A stretch of 42,392 bases of DNA from Lachnospiraceae bacterium (GCA_017455525.1 JAFTAP010000031.1:1-42392); one strand, 5' to 3'. Counted from the first letter of the stretch, positions 1-8,173 are shown. A program made the numbers and translations. Notes: generated by a model from the letters alone, not told the origin.

Positions 1-1
1 C

Positions 2-667
2 CGTAATCCTAAGGTATTCCTTATGGACGAGCCTCTTTCAAACCTCGATGCGAAGCTCCGCGTGCAGATGAGAACCGAGATCGCAAAGCTTCACCAGAAG
101 CTCGGCACGACCATCATCTACGTTACACACGATCAGACAGAGGCTATGACGCTCGGCGATCGTATCGTAGTTATGAAGGATGGTATCGTACAGCAGGTAG
201 ACACTCCTCAGAACCTTTATGAGAAGCCCACCAACCTCTTCGTAGCAGGCTTCATGGGATCACCTCAGATGAACTTCCTTGATGCTACGGTTAAGAAGGA
301 CGGCGAGAATGTTACGCTTGAGTGCGCTGGTCATTCTATCCCGCTTCCTCCTGCTAAGGCTAAGAAGCTTATCGACGGCGGATATGACGGAAAGACTGTT
401 ACCTTCGGTATCAGGCCTGAGGATGTATATGATTCGGAGATGACGATCAATACGCTTCCCGCAGGCGCGGTATTCGAAGCAAAGATCAATGTATATGAGC
501 TTCTCGGTGCTGAAGTCTTCCTGTATTTCGATCTGGCAGATTTCCCGATGACGGCAAGGGTTGATCCCCGTACCACGGCTCGTCCCGGCGATACGGTTAA
601 GTTCGCTATTGATGTTGAGAAGATACACGTATTCGATAAAGAGACAACGAATACTATCACGAACTAA
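2..667 (+). CDS. Sugar ABC transporter ATP-binding subunit (MalK/MsmK/UgpC type), 5' truncated by window edge
   Basis: This is the nucleotide-binding subunit that would power uptake of a sugar or sugar oligomer at the cytoplasmic membrane. The reading frame is open from base 2, so the gene starts upstream and only the last ~221 residues are present. Visible parts are Walker B (VFLMDEP), the D-loop (SNLDAKLR) and the H-loop histidine (YVTHDQTEAMTL). A C-terminal TOBE-type regulatory domain of about 140 residues follows and contains the GIRPEDVY motif typical of the MalK/UgpC class. Walker A and the signature motif lie outside the window. Such subunits are often shared by several sugar permeases, so the substrate cannot be inferred. 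A strong hairpin terminator lies 29 bp after the stop codon. Confidence 0.93.
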   Translation, partial: RNPKVFLMDEPLSNLDAKLRVQMRTEIAKLHQKLGTTIIYVTHDQTEAMTLGDRIVVMKDGIVQQVDTPQNLYEKPTNLFVAGFMGSPQMNFLDATVKKDGENVTLECAGHSIPLPPAKAKKLIDGGYDGKTVTFGIRPEDVYDSEMTINTLPAGAVFEAKINVYELLGAEVFLYFDLADFPMTARVDPRTTARPGDTVKFAIDVEKIHVFDKETTNTITN

Positions 668-695
668 AGATTAGCCGATTAATAACATTAATTGG

Positions 696-729
696 GACCG
701 CACATCTGAAATGGGTGTGCGGTCTTTTT
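696..729 (+). terminator. Rho-independent terminator after ABC ATPase gene
   Basis: A perfect 8-bp stem (GACCGCAC, 696-703, with GTGCGGTC, 717-724; 9 bp if the A704-T716 pair is counted) is followed at once by five T residues (725-729). It lies 29 bp after the ABC ATPase stop codon. Confidence 0.9.
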
Positions 730-806
730 GGAATAATAGGAAAAACAGTTAGGACTATTGTGCGTATGCGAGCAGGAGTTGATATTTGGTAAAGAAGGAG
801 GAGCCT

Positions 807-1919
807 ATGGGAGAAATAGATGTAAAGGGCACTGGCAAGCTGGGATTCGGACTTATGCGGCTTCCAAGAAGAGGCATAAAGATAGACATACAGCAGACCA
901 GTAAGATGGTTGATATGTTCATGGAGGCGGGATTTACATATTTTGATACGGCTTTCGTATATCCCGGCTCGGAGTCAGCGGCGAAGAAGGCTCTCATAGA
1001 TCGCTATCCAAGAGAATCCTACACGCTTGCGACCAAGCTTCTCGCCTCCGTCGTGCCTACCGAGAATGCGGCTAAGGCGGAGTTTGAGACAAGCCTTAAG
1101 CGCACGGGAGCGGGATATTTTGATTATTACCTGCTTCACTCATTGGCAGCGAATAATCACAGGAAGTATGAGAAGTTCCATCTATGGGATTTCGTTAAGG
1201 AAGAGAAAGCAAAGGGCAGGATAAAACACTACGGTTTTTCTTTCCATGATTCTCCGGAACTTCTCGATGAAATACTGACGGCTCATCCTGATGCGGAGTT
1301 CGTCCAGCTTCAGATAAACTATGCCGACTGGGAGAATCCCGCAGTGCAGTCAAGAGGCATATATGAGGTCGCAAGGAAGCACGGCAAGCCCATAGTCGTA
1401 ATGGAGCCGGTGAAGGGAGGAAGCCTGGCGAATCCGCCGAGGGAGGTGCGGGATATATTTGATAAGGTAAATCCGGGAGTGTCTTACGCTTCATGGGCTA
1501 TAAGATTCGTGGCGTCGCTTGACGGCGTGCTGACCGTGCTTTCCGGTATGTCGAATACGGATCAGATGGCAGATAACCTTTCTTATATGAAGGATTTTAA
1601 GCCGCTGACAGATGAGGAGCTGGAGGCGATACATAAGGCGCAGGCGGTATACGGCAAGTCCGACCTTATTCCCTGTACGACCTGTCATTACTGCACGAAT
1701 GGATGCCCGAAGAAGATAAATATCCCTGAGATATTCACTGCCATGAATATGAGGCGGGGGAGCGGTCAGATTGAGAAATCTGAAGAGGAGTACGCCAAGG
1801 TGACATCAGACGGAAATAAAGCCTCAGACTGTATCAAATGCAGGCAGTGCGAGCAGATCTGCCCACAGCATATAAAGATAACCGAGGAGCTTAACAAGGC
1901 TGCGGGATTGTTTGATTAA
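807..1919 (+). CDS. Aldo/keto reductase with C-terminal 4Fe-4S ferredoxin domain
   Basis: This is a cytosolic aldo/keto reductase fused to a ferredoxin-like tail, a fusion common in anaerobic Clostridia. The N-terminal TIM-barrel part carries the expected catalytic set: Asp and Tyr in FDTAFVYPGSE, Lys in LATKLLAS and His in YYLLHSL. The C-terminal ~90 residues hold two cysteine clusters, CTTCHYCTNGCP and CIKCRQCEQICP, which should bind two [4Fe-4S] clusters. The ATG at 807 is preferred over the in-frame TTG at 786, because AGGAGG sits at 796-801, five bases before it. The product is then 370 residues, normal for this family. Neighbours give no clue to the substrate. The fusion suggests electrons come from ferredoxin or flavin as well as, or instead of, NADPH. 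Confidence 0.92.
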   Translation: MGEIDVKGTGKLGFGLMRLPRRGIKIDIQQTSKMVDMFMEAGFTYFDTAFVYPGSESAAKKALIDRYPRESYTLATKLLASVVPTENAAKAEFETSLKRTGAGYFDYYLLHSLAANNHRKYEKFHLWDFVKEEKAKGRIKHYGFSFHDSPELLDEILTAHPDAEFVQLQINYADWENPAVQSRGIYEVARKHGKPIVVMEPVKGGSLANPPREVRDIFDKVNPGVSYASWAIRFVASLDGVLTVLSGMSNTDQMADNLSYMKDFKPLTDEELEAIHKAQAVYGKSDLIPCTTCHYCTNGCPKKINIPEIFTAMNMRRGSGQIEKSEEEYAKVTSDGNKASDCIKCRQCEQICPQHIKITEELNKAAGLFD

Positions 1920-1963
1920 CTTTTACTTCCTACAATGGACTATGGAACAGATTAAATATCCAC

Positions 1964-1992
1964 TTGACGAAATAACCATAGGGTGGTATTGT
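1964..1992 (+). promoter_or_regulatory. Sigma-A promoter of lon
   Basis: A -35 box TTGACG (1964-1969), a 17-bp spacer and a -10 box TATTGT (1987-1992) predict transcription starting near 1999. That start falls inside the CIRCE operator at 1998-2024. Confidence 0.75.
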
Positions 1993-1997
1993 TGTTA

Positions 1998-2024
1998 TTA
2001 GCACTCTATCAAATCGAGTGCTAA
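1998..2024. promoter_or_regulatory. CIRCE operator (HrcA binding site) upstream of lon
   Basis: TTAGCACTC (1998-2006), nine bases, then GAGTGCTAA (2016-2024) is an exact match to the CIRCE consensus bound by the heat-shock repressor HrcA. The symmetry extends four bases further on each side (GTTA...TAAC, 1994-2028), giving 13-bp arms. It overlaps the predicted transcription start and ends 20 bp before the lon ATG, the usual arrangement for HrcA-repressed genes such as groESL and dnaK. Confidence 0.95.
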
Positions 2025-2044
2025 TAACATATAGGAGAAATGAT

Positions 2045-4486
2045 ATGGCAGTACTTCCGATATACAATATCCTGGCTTTGCCGGATTGTAATATATACTT
2101 TAAGAATGATTTTTTCAGTAAGACTGTAGGGCGTGATCCGCAGGCAGATGACAGGGTTACGCTTATCGTTCAGCGGGAGAATATCACTAAGGATGATTTT
2201 AACAGTGATTCCTTCTATCCCATAGGCATATCCGGCATCATAACCGAGGTAAGCACTAATGGCTATTTCATTGTGCATACAAGGACGAGAGTAAATGTTG
2301 ATGAGGTGACGGTATATCACGACAAATCCATAGATATCAATATATCCAAACGGGACGACATAGACGATGCCGATAAGGAGCTGACCTCCCGCAAGCTTAA
2401 GGAGATAAAATCAGCAATGTCCAAGTACGCAGAGAATTTCCAGTGGGTAGCGGCGACAAGGGCGTATATTGCCCAATGGTCAAGCCTTGCGGAGATTGCG
2501 TCAGCTATGAGTCCTTGGATAATGAACTCCAATGACGAGAAATATGCCCTTCTTGCCGAGGATTCCACGGCTAAGCGCAATGAAATGCTGGAAAAGCTTA
2601 TCTACGAGAATCTGGAGATGACTCGCATAGATAATGAGGCAAAGAGCGCGCAGGAAGCGGACTACCAGAAGATATACAGAGAGAGTGCGATAAAGAAGCA
2701 GATGGATTATCTTCAAAAAGAGCTTGACGAGATGCATCCTGAGGAGATTTCAGACATCAGACGTCTTGAGATAAAGCTTGAAGAATCCGAGATGAATGAG
2801 ACTGCAAAGAAGGAAGCGGCCAAGCTGCTGCGCAGGCTTAAGCAGGAGGGACAGGCATCGCAGGAATCGGGTATGCTCATTGATTATCTGGATTTCCTTA
2901 TCGGTCTGCCATGGAAGAAGCAGAAATTCAGGAAGATATCGCTTGACGATGCAAGGAGGATACTAGACAAGGATCATTATGGGCTTGCGAAGACCAAGAG
3001 ACGGATAATAGAGCAGATAGCCGTCATGAACTTAAAGAAGGAGCAGTCCGGCTCTATCATCTGCTTCGTGGGAGCGCCGGGGACAGGCAAGACCTCTATC
3101 GCGGCATCCATAGCGAAGGCTCTTAAGCGTAAGTATGTACGAGTGTCGCTTGGAGGAGTGCGTGACGAGGCGGATATCAGAGGACACAGGCGCACATATA
3201 TCGGCTCCATGTCCGGTCGTATCATGGACGGCATAAGCAAGGCGGGAGCATCGAATCCGGTGATGGTGCTTGATGAGATAGATAAGCTTTCGATCAGCTA
3301 TAATGGAGATCCGGCCGCGGCGTTGCTTGAGGTCCTTGACCCGGAGCAGAATAATAACTTCGTTGATCACTATCTTAACGTGCCTTACGATCTGTCCGAT
3401 GTGCTCTTTATTTGCACGGCAAACAGTCTTGACTCCATACCGGAGCCATTGCTGAATAGAATGGAGGTCATACAGTTCAACGGATATACGCCGATAGAGA
3501 AGTTCCAGATAGCAAGGAAACATCTGATACCTAAGGCAATGAAAGAGGTCGGCATCAAGGCGAGAAATCTTGATATATCAGATGATGCGTTAAATGCTGT
3601 AATATCAGATTACACAAGAGAGGCTGGCGTAAGAGGACTAAAGAAAAGGATAGACACGCTGTGCCGTTCCGTTGCGGTGAAGATCGTCGAGGGCAACGGC
3701 AAGAGCTTAAAGGTCGGACCTGATGCTCTGCGGGATCTGCTTGATATGTCGCCGATACCGCATGACATAGTGGATAAGAAGACCGCTCCCGGAGTAGTAA
3801 CGGGGCTTGCGTGGACTGCGGTAGGCGGTGAGATCTTATTTATAGAAACTTTACTTACCAAGGGCAAGGGGAATATAGTCATCACGGGGCAGCTCGGCGA
3901 TGTGATGAAGGAGTCGGCGCAGATTGCCCTGTCCCTAGTGAAGTCCATGTATCCGACGAAGGCGCAGGTCTTTGAGAAGAACGACCTTCATATACATGTG
4001 CCTGACGGAGCTACGCCGAAGGACGGTCCCTCTGCCGGCATCACGCTAACCACAGCACTTGCGTCGCTTATAAATGAGAAGCCGGTTGACCCGCATCTTT
4101 GCATGACGGGAGAGGTATCGCTTGAGGGCAAGGTGAAGCCCATAGGCGGTCTGCCGGAGAAGCTTATGGCAGCGCAGAGAGCGGGTTGCACTAAGGCTTT
4201 TATTCCTGCGGATAATGAGGGCGACCTAAAGGATGTGGCGACAGAGGTTAAGGAAGCGCTGGAGATAGTTACGGTATCGGAAGTTACGGATGTCCTAAAA
4301 GCAGTAGGGGTGACAACACCGAGGAAGAAACGGAAGGCAGTTGCTAAACCGAAGCCGGCACAGACCAAGGCTACTAAGACGCAAAAGACTAAAGCTGCGA
4401 AGAAGACGGTTGTGGCAAAAACAGTAAAATCCACAACAAAGAGCAGGAGCAATGCTAAAAAACCCGGAAGACCGGCGAAGAAATAA
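2045..4486 (+). CDS. lon: ATP-dependent protease Lon with histone-like basic C-terminal tail
   Basis: This is a LonA-type AAA+ serine protease that degrades misfolded and regulatory proteins in the cytosol. An N-terminal substrate-binding region (~1-200) and a helical linker lead to the AAA module, with Walker A GAPGTGKT at ~343-350 and Walker B MVLDEIDKL. The protease domain has the catalytic Ser663 in PKDGPSAG and the partner Lys706 in GGLPEK, 43 residues apart as in E. coli Lon. ATG 2045 is preferred over the upstream in-frame GTG at 2018, which lies inside CIRCE, because AGGAG (2033-2037) is well placed. The product is 813 residues. Residues ~758-813 are unusual: Lys/Ala/Thr-rich, resembling histone H1 tails and ending in KKPGRPAKK, which looks like an AT-hook core. 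Control by HrcA is predicted from the CIRCE site. Confidence 0.96.
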   Translation: MAVLPIYNILALPDCNIYFKNDFFSKTVGRDPQADDRVTLIVQRENITKDDFNSDSFYPIGISGIITEVSTNGYFIVHTRTRVNVDEVTVYHDKSIDINISKRDDIDDADKELTSRKLKEIKSAMSKYAENFQWVAATRAYIAQWSSLAEIASAMSPWIMNSNDEKYALLAEDSTAKRNEMLEKLIYENLEMTRIDNEAKSAQEADYQKIYRESAIKKQMDYLQKELDEMHPEEISDIRRLEIKLEESEMNETAKKEAAKLLRRLKQEGQASQESGMLIDYLDFLIGLPWKKQKFRKISLDDARRILDKDHYGLAKTKRRIIEQIAVMNLKKEQSGSIICFVGAPGTGKTSIAASIAKALKRKYVRVSLGGVRDEADIRGHRRTYIGSMSGRIMDGISKAGASNPVMVLDEIDKLSISYNGDPAAALLEVLDPEQNNNFVDHYLNVPYDLSDVLFICTANSLDSIPEPLLNRMEVIQFNGYTPIEKFQIARKHLIPKAMKEVGIKARNLDISDDALNAVISDYTREAGVRGLKKRIDTLCRSVAVKIVEGNGKSLKVGPDALRDLLDMSPIPHDIVDKKTAPGVVTGLAWTAVGGEILFIETLLTKGKGNIVITGQLGDVMKESAQIALSLVKSMYPTKAQVFEKNDLHIHVPDGATPKDGPSAGITLTTALASLINEKPVDPHLCMTGEVSLEGKVKPIGGLPEKLMAAQRAGCTKAFIPADNEGDLKDVATEVKEALEIVTVSEVTDVLKAVGVTTPRKKRKAVAKPKPAQTKATKTQKTKAAKKTVVAKTVKSTTKSRSNAKKPGRPAKK

Positions 4487-4495
4487 AATAGCACA

Positions 4496-4533
4496 AAGAA
4501 AAGCCACAGTTCATGTAAGCTGTGGCTTTTCTT
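4496..4533. terminator. Bidirectional terminator between lon and tRNA-Val
   Basis: A perfect 14-bp inverted repeat (4496-4509 with 4520-4533) has a 10-base loop and A/T-rich outer ends on both sides. It can stop lon transcripts from the left and tRNA-Val transcripts from the right. Only three bases separate it from the tRNA 3' end. Confidence 0.9.
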
Positions 4534-4536
4534 AGG

Positions 4537-4609
4537 TGGGACCGTGCGGGCTCGAACCGCAGACCTCCTGCACGTCAAGCAGACGCTCTCCCAGCTGAGC
4601 TACGACCCC
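4537..4609 (-). tRNA. tRNA-Val (anticodon GAC)
   Basis: Read on the minus strand, this 73-nt sequence folds as a cloverleaf. The acceptor stem GGGGTCG pairs with CGGTCCC through two G-U pairs, and the D arm is TAGCTCAGCTGGGAGAGC. The anticodon stem is closed around loop TTGACGT, giving anticodon GAC, and the T arm contains GGTTCGAGCC. The discriminator is A. The next bases are CCT, so the full CCA end is not encoded and must be added after transcription. It is transcribed away from the tRNA-Gln gene. Confidence 0.95.
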
Positions 4610-4631
4610 TTGTTGCATAAGCAACGAATAC

Positions 4632-4661
4632 AGTATAATACAGGGGCAGGATACTTTGCAA
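4632..4661 (-). promoter_or_regulatory. Promoter of tRNA-Val
   Basis: On the minus strand, TTGCAA (4661-4656) and TATACT (4637-4632) are separated by 18 bp and lie just upstream of tRNA-Val. They are back to back with the tRNA-Gln promoter. Confidence 0.6.
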
Positions 4662-4679
4662 GGAAATTTTCGATATAGC

Positions 4680-4708
4680 TTGCATTTAAGGGCGGCTATG
4701 TGTATAAT
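4680..4708 (+). promoter_or_regulatory. Promoter of tRNA-Gln
   Basis: TTGCAT (4680-4685), a 17-bp spacer and a perfect TATAAT (4703-4708) lie 22 bp before the mature tRNA-Gln 5' end. This is a near-consensus housekeeping promoter. Confidence 0.85.
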
Positions 4709-4730
4709 AGCTTTCGTTGCAAATAAATAT

Positions 4731-4803
4731 TGGGCTGTCGCCAAGCGGTAAGGCAACGGACTCTGACTCCGTCACTTCGAAGGTTCGAATCCTTCCAGCC
4801 CAG
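4731..4803 (+). tRNA. tRNA-Gln (anticodon CTG)
   Basis: A 73-nt cloverleaf with the bacterial tRNA-Gln signature: U1-A72 in a perfect acceptor stem (TGGGCTG with CAGCCCA) and discriminator G. The anticodon stem ACGGA/TCCGT closes loop CTCTGAC, giving anticodon CTG. The T arm contains GGTTCGAATCC. The 3' CCA is not encoded. Confidence 0.95.
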
Positions 4804-4812
4804 CTATATAAG

Positions 4813-4842
4813 CTTTCCGGGGGAGACCTTCGGGAAGTTTTT
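4813..4842 (+). terminator. Probable terminator after tRNA-Gln
   Basis: CTTTCC (4813-4818) pairs with GGGAAG (4832-4837) around a G/A-rich loop, then a run of five T residues follows. The stem is short but the position is right. Confidence 0.6.
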
Positions 4843-4905
4843 GTTTTTTGTGGTAGTAGTATATAATCAAAGGGCAGACTTTATTTATTGAGGAGGCAAA
4901 TAGTT

Positions 4906-6246
4906 ATGAGGAAATATAGATTAATCATATCTCTTATAATGGTAATAGTAATGTTTAGTGTATTGCTTAGCGCATGTGGCGCAGAGGCTATAGAGACAGA
5001 GCTCCCTAAAGCAAACGAGGAAAGCTTATCGGAGCAGCAGGCTGCTGAGACAGAGGAATCATCCGAAGCATCTACTGAAGATATCGCAAAAAATGAAACG
5101 GCTGAAAAGGATGCTCCTGCGACTTACAATGGCGTGACTACCATATATCCTGATAAAGACTATGCGGATGAGGTGGATTCAAAGCTGATACTTTCTTCTG
5201 CGGATAATTACACAAGAATCCGGAGCAATAACGCTAAGAGTGGGGATATCGTGGATATGTCCATTTATAAGGAAGATGGCAAGATAGTTAAGATAGTCAC
5301 AGAGGATTTCGGTTCAGAGGGACTTATGGTAAGCGAGTTTTATTATAATGGCGATAATGTCGCATATATGAAGCAGCATAAGACGGATATTTATGGTATC
5401 AATTCATCATATACCGAGGCTGATTTTGGTAATAAAGATGCAGACTATACGATGGAAGTCCTTGGGGAGGCAGACGAGGCGCTTACTCAGGCGAAGAAGG
5501 ACAAACAAACGACTCTTCTGTACGGTTATGCAGGAGATGAACAGGGCGGAGTGCTTAAGAATGTCACCGTGAAGCTACGCAATGTGGCAGGTGATGTGAA
5601 TAAAGAGACCGTGACAGATGGCGATGGGTACTATACGTTTGAGCTTCCTCAGACGGATGATACTTATAATCTCACATATTCCTATGGTACATGGGCTGAC
5701 AGCAGCCTGAATGACATTCATATCGTGCCAGGCACGCCTGAGTATTCGCTTGGCAGGGTGTATGTCGCCCCGGCAGGCCAGACAGTGCATGATACGGATG
5801 TGTACCTGCTGAATCCTAATACAAAATCTCCGGTGAAGCTGAAGGATGGTGAATATTTGGCAGAAATAGGACCCGCAAGCCTGTATAAAACGGCATCATT
5901 AAAAATGGCGCTAAGCGTTGTGAATAAGGATGATCAAAGCCGGGAAACGGGAACTGTTAAATTTAATCCGTCAAAGAGCAAAAGCGGATACGCGATTTTT
6001 GTTGAAGATGTGACTAACCTCGGAGAAGACGACATGGCAGGACTTATGGGAAGAAGCTACCTGACAGTTACCATATATGATAAAGATGGAATAGTTGCAG
6101 CATATCCGGTTCCTGCGGGAAGACTAGGCACTATTTGGAAGGTATGTGATATAAGCAATAATGGAGACATCTCTATATCCGGTATAATGTATACAAACTC
6201 CAAGGGATGGTACATGGATTCTAAAAATTGGGCGACACTTGAATAG
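4906..6246 (+). CDS. Predicted surface lipoprotein with a carboxypeptidase-regulatory-like beta-sandwich
   Basis: I do not recognise a specific function. The N-terminus (MRKYRLIISLIMV...) is a type II signal peptide ending in the lipobox LLSAC, so the mature protein should be lipid-anchored outside the membrane. An acidic, Glu/Ala/Thr/Ser-rich linker follows (~25-65). A region around residues 205-290, with GGVLKNVTVKLRN and a VTDGDGYYTFELP turn, resembles the carboxypeptidase regulatory-like or SdrD-B fold often found in exported proteins. No catalytic motif is evident. ATG 4906 is chosen because GAGGAGG lies at 4890-4896; the track-style start at 4888 is a TTG overlapping that site. A possible -10 box TATAAT is at 4862-4867. 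The protein is 446 residues and appears to be a single-gene unit. Confidence 0.75.
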   Translation: MRKYRLIISLIMVIVMFSVLLSACGAEAIETELPKANEESLSEQQAAETEESSEASTEDIAKNETAEKDAPATYNGVTTIYPDKDYADEVDSKLILSSADNYTRIRSNNAKSGDIVDMSIYKEDGKIVKIVTEDFGSEGLMVSEFYYNGDNVAYMKQHKTDIYGINSSYTEADFGNKDADYTMEVLGEADEALTQAKKDKQTTLLYGYAGDEQGGVLKNVTVKLRNVAGDVNKETVTDGDGYYTFELPQTDDTYNLTYSYGTWADSSLNDIHIVPGTPEYSLGRVYVAPAGQTVHDTDVYLLNPNTKSPVKLKDGEYLAEIGPASLYKTASLKMALSVVNKDDQSRETGTVKFNPSKSKSGYAIFVEDVTNLGEDDMAGLMGRSYLTVTIYDKDGIVAAYPVPAGRLGTIWKVCDISNNGDISISGIMYTNSKGWYMDSKNWATLE

Positions 6247-6280
6247 CTACGATCAATTATAAAGCAAGACGATGCATGTC

Positions 6281-7216
6281 CTATAAATAAAGAAGCGATA
6301 GCAATGGCACGGTGACTACAGAAAGCACTGTTGACATCGCTATCATCTTATTACAATAGTTGCCCCTATGAGCATATTGCTCTGCAAGCATGCCGGTTAA
6401 GGCGGCTATAGGCATGCTTGTGGTGAGGCAGCAGATTTTAACTATGGTCGGATCGAATGGCAGCATACGGAGAATAAGTATGCCGATTCCCGGCACGAGT
6501 ATATTCCTTAGGAGTACGTATATGTAAATATTCTTGTCGGTAAAGACTTCCCTAAGGTCAAGCTGTGCGAGCGATCCGCCGATAAGAAGCATTGAAAGAG
6601 GAATGCAGGCATTTCCCATATAGGTAAAGAAGCTTCCGACCGTATCGGGAATGGGGATGTCCGCAAGGTAGCAGGCTATGGCGATAATACTTATGACCGT
6701 GCCTGTATTTATTATCATCTTAGGAGAGAAGCCGGAGCTGTTCCCATCCTTGGGCATAGCAAGAAAAATCCCCAAGGTATATGCTACTATATTGAAAAGG
6801 AGCATATAAAAAATAAGATAGATCACGTATTCATCCCCGAAGAGAGCCTTTACTACCGGAATCCCGAAAAAGCCCAGATTTGAAAGGAACATCATGAGCT
6901 GCTCAAGCTTTAGTTCATGCCGGTCTTTATTTCCTATTCTGCTGCGCACGAAATAAAAAATGTAGCTTGCAAGTATGAAATAAATATAGAAAACAGATGA
7001 CGCAATGAAGTTCTGCAGCGTAAGGACACCGCTGTCTGAAGGCTTATCTCCTGCTATTGCGGAAATCATAAGGCAGGGATTAAGCACGTTCACGACTATC
7101 TTACTAATCTGATGCTGACCTTCACTATTGAAGATTTTCATTCGGAAAGCAACAAAGCCTGTCACCATCATGGCGAAAAGCATGAGCATCTGATATAGAA
7201 GAAGTAAAGTGTTCAT
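6281..7216 (-). CDS. AEC (auxin efflux carrier) family permease
   Basis: A 311-residue, very hydrophobic protein of the AEC/malonate-permease superfamily, transporters with about ten membrane helices that move organic anions or similar solutes. The family pattern is visible: an N-terminal helix pair with the VLNPCLMIS motif, a polar central loop, and a C-terminal half with GNACIPLSMLLIGGSLA and TTSMPIAA. The usual length is 300-320 residues, so it is complete. The ATG at 7216 has an AGGGGGT ribosome site nine bases upstream. It lies 75 bp downstream of the alpha/beta hydrolase on the same strand and may be co-transcribed with it. Substrate unknown. Confidence 0.88.
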   Translation of the reverse strand: MNTLLLLYQMLMLFAMMVTGFVAFRMKIFNSEGQHQISKIVVNVLNPCLMISAIAGDKPSDSGVLTLQNFIASSVFYIYFILASYIFYFVRSRIGNKDRHELKLEQLMMFLSNLGFFGIPVVKALFGDEYVIYLIFYMLLFNIVAYTLGIFLAMPKDGNSSGFSPKMIINTGTVISIIAIACYLADIPIPDTVGSFFTYMGNACIPLSMLLIGGSLAQLDLREVFTDKNIYIYVLLRNILVPGIGILILRMLPFDPTIVKICCLTTSMPIAALTGMLAEQYAHRGNYCNKMIAMSTVLSVVTVPLLSLLYL

Positions 7217-7291
7217 ATTCAGTGACCCCCTGTAAATAAAAGCCTGCGATATCCGTACAGCTTTGTGGATATGACTGGATTTAATTTAGCA

Positions 7292-8047
7292 TCATCCAAC
7301 GCTAAAGTAGCTTTTCAATATATTCTTGAAGATAATCGGAGCGTCTGCAAATGAGAAATGTCCGGCTCCTTCTATCTTCGCAAGCCCCGCATCAGGCATT
7401 GTTTTCTCCATCAGCTCTCCGTCCTCTATCGGAGTTGCAGTATCAGCAGTACCCCATATAAGAAGCGTCTCAGGTGTGACGCCAGATAATAAGGGCGTGA
7501 GGTCTTCATTTATTGCCTTAACCATGCATTCACGCATAAGCGGAGACGCTGCCCTGTAATCCGCCGAACCATGCGTTTCTTTGTAATGCTCGATCTGCTT
7601 ATCCGACATGAAATGCTTTGCGAGCTTAAACATTTTCTGCTTGCGCTTTGCTTTATCAGACAGCTCATGCCTTATGCCTGCGGCATCGATAAGCACTATT
7701 TTGTCTACGCTGAATGGAAAATCGGTTTTATTCATAAGCTTAATGATAATGCGTCCGCCGAAGCTGTGCCCCATGAGGATAAGAGAATCAAGTCCCATAG
7801 CTTTTATGAATGCTATCGTGAAATCAACGAACCCGTCCAGATCCCATGCTTCAGGCGGTTCAGGCGTATCACCGGTGAAGCCCGGCATATCAATAAGAAT
7901 TACATGATATTTCTCCGATATGGTGTCCGGGATCATCCTGTAAAGCGAAGCCTTTGCCATCCAGCCGGGAAGCACCAGCACAGCCGGAGCATCGCCTGGA
8001 CCGTATTCTTCATAATAAGTGGGTATGCCGTTCACATCAATCTTCAT
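7292..8047 (-). CDS. Alpha/beta hydrolase
   Basis: A cytosolic alpha/beta-hydrolase-fold enzyme (about 251 residues) with a complete triad: nucleophile Ser in GHSFGG, acid Asp in LLIWGTADTATP and His in GAGHFSF. An oxyanion segment LPGWMAKAS sits near the N-terminus. It belongs to the esterase/lactonase-type group in which substrate cannot be predicted. I prefer the ATG at 8047 (MKIDVNGIPTYY); the upstream in-frame TTG at 8083 would lie upstream of the likely -10 box. No ribosome binding site is visible, and a TATAAT sits at 8063-8058, only ten bases upstream of the ATG, so the mRNA may have almost no leader. It may share a transcript with the permease that follows. Confidence 0.88.
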   Translation of the reverse strand: MKIDVNGIPTYYEEYGPGDAPAVLVLPGWMAKASLYRMIPDTISEKYHVILIDMPGFTGDTPEPPEAWDLDGFVDFTIAFIKAMGLDSLILMGHSFGGRIIIKLMNKTDFPFSVDKIVLIDAAGIRHELSDKAKRKQKMFKLAKHFMSDKQIEHYKETHGSADYRAASPLMRECMVKAINEDLTPLLSGVTPETLLIWGTADTATPIEDGELMEKTMPDAGLAKIEGAGHFSFADAPIIFKNILKSYFSVG

Positions 8048-8147
8048 AACGGATATGATTATATAAACTTGAAAAAAAGTCAACCGTTGACACGACCGCC
8101 GATGTCAAGCAAGTATGCATACTATACTAATACAATTTGTGATATAA

Positions 8148-8173
8148 CAAAATATGCCCTTTGGCATATTTTG
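8148..8173. promoter_or_regulatory. Perfect 11-bp inverted repeat between divergent genes
   Basis: CAAAATATGCC (8148-8158), a 4-base loop CTTT, then GGCATATTTTG (8163-8173). It lies between the divergent hydrolase and methyltransferase genes, about 50 bp upstream of the latter's -10 box. An operator is more likely than a terminator, because no gene ends here. Confidence 0.6.

Noticed and set aside
786-806. TTG start for the aldo/keto reductase
   Set aside because: The ribosome site AGGAGG is downstream of it and serves the ATG at 807.
2018-2044. Upstream GTG start for lon
   Set aside because: It lies inside the CIRCE operator and near the expected transcription start; the ATG at 2045 has a proper ribosome site.
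3988-4578. Long minus-strand ORF opposite the lon tail
   Set aside because: Hydrophobic Phe/Leu/Val-rich antisense of the Lys-rich lon tail, running into the tRNA-Val gene; no ribosome site.
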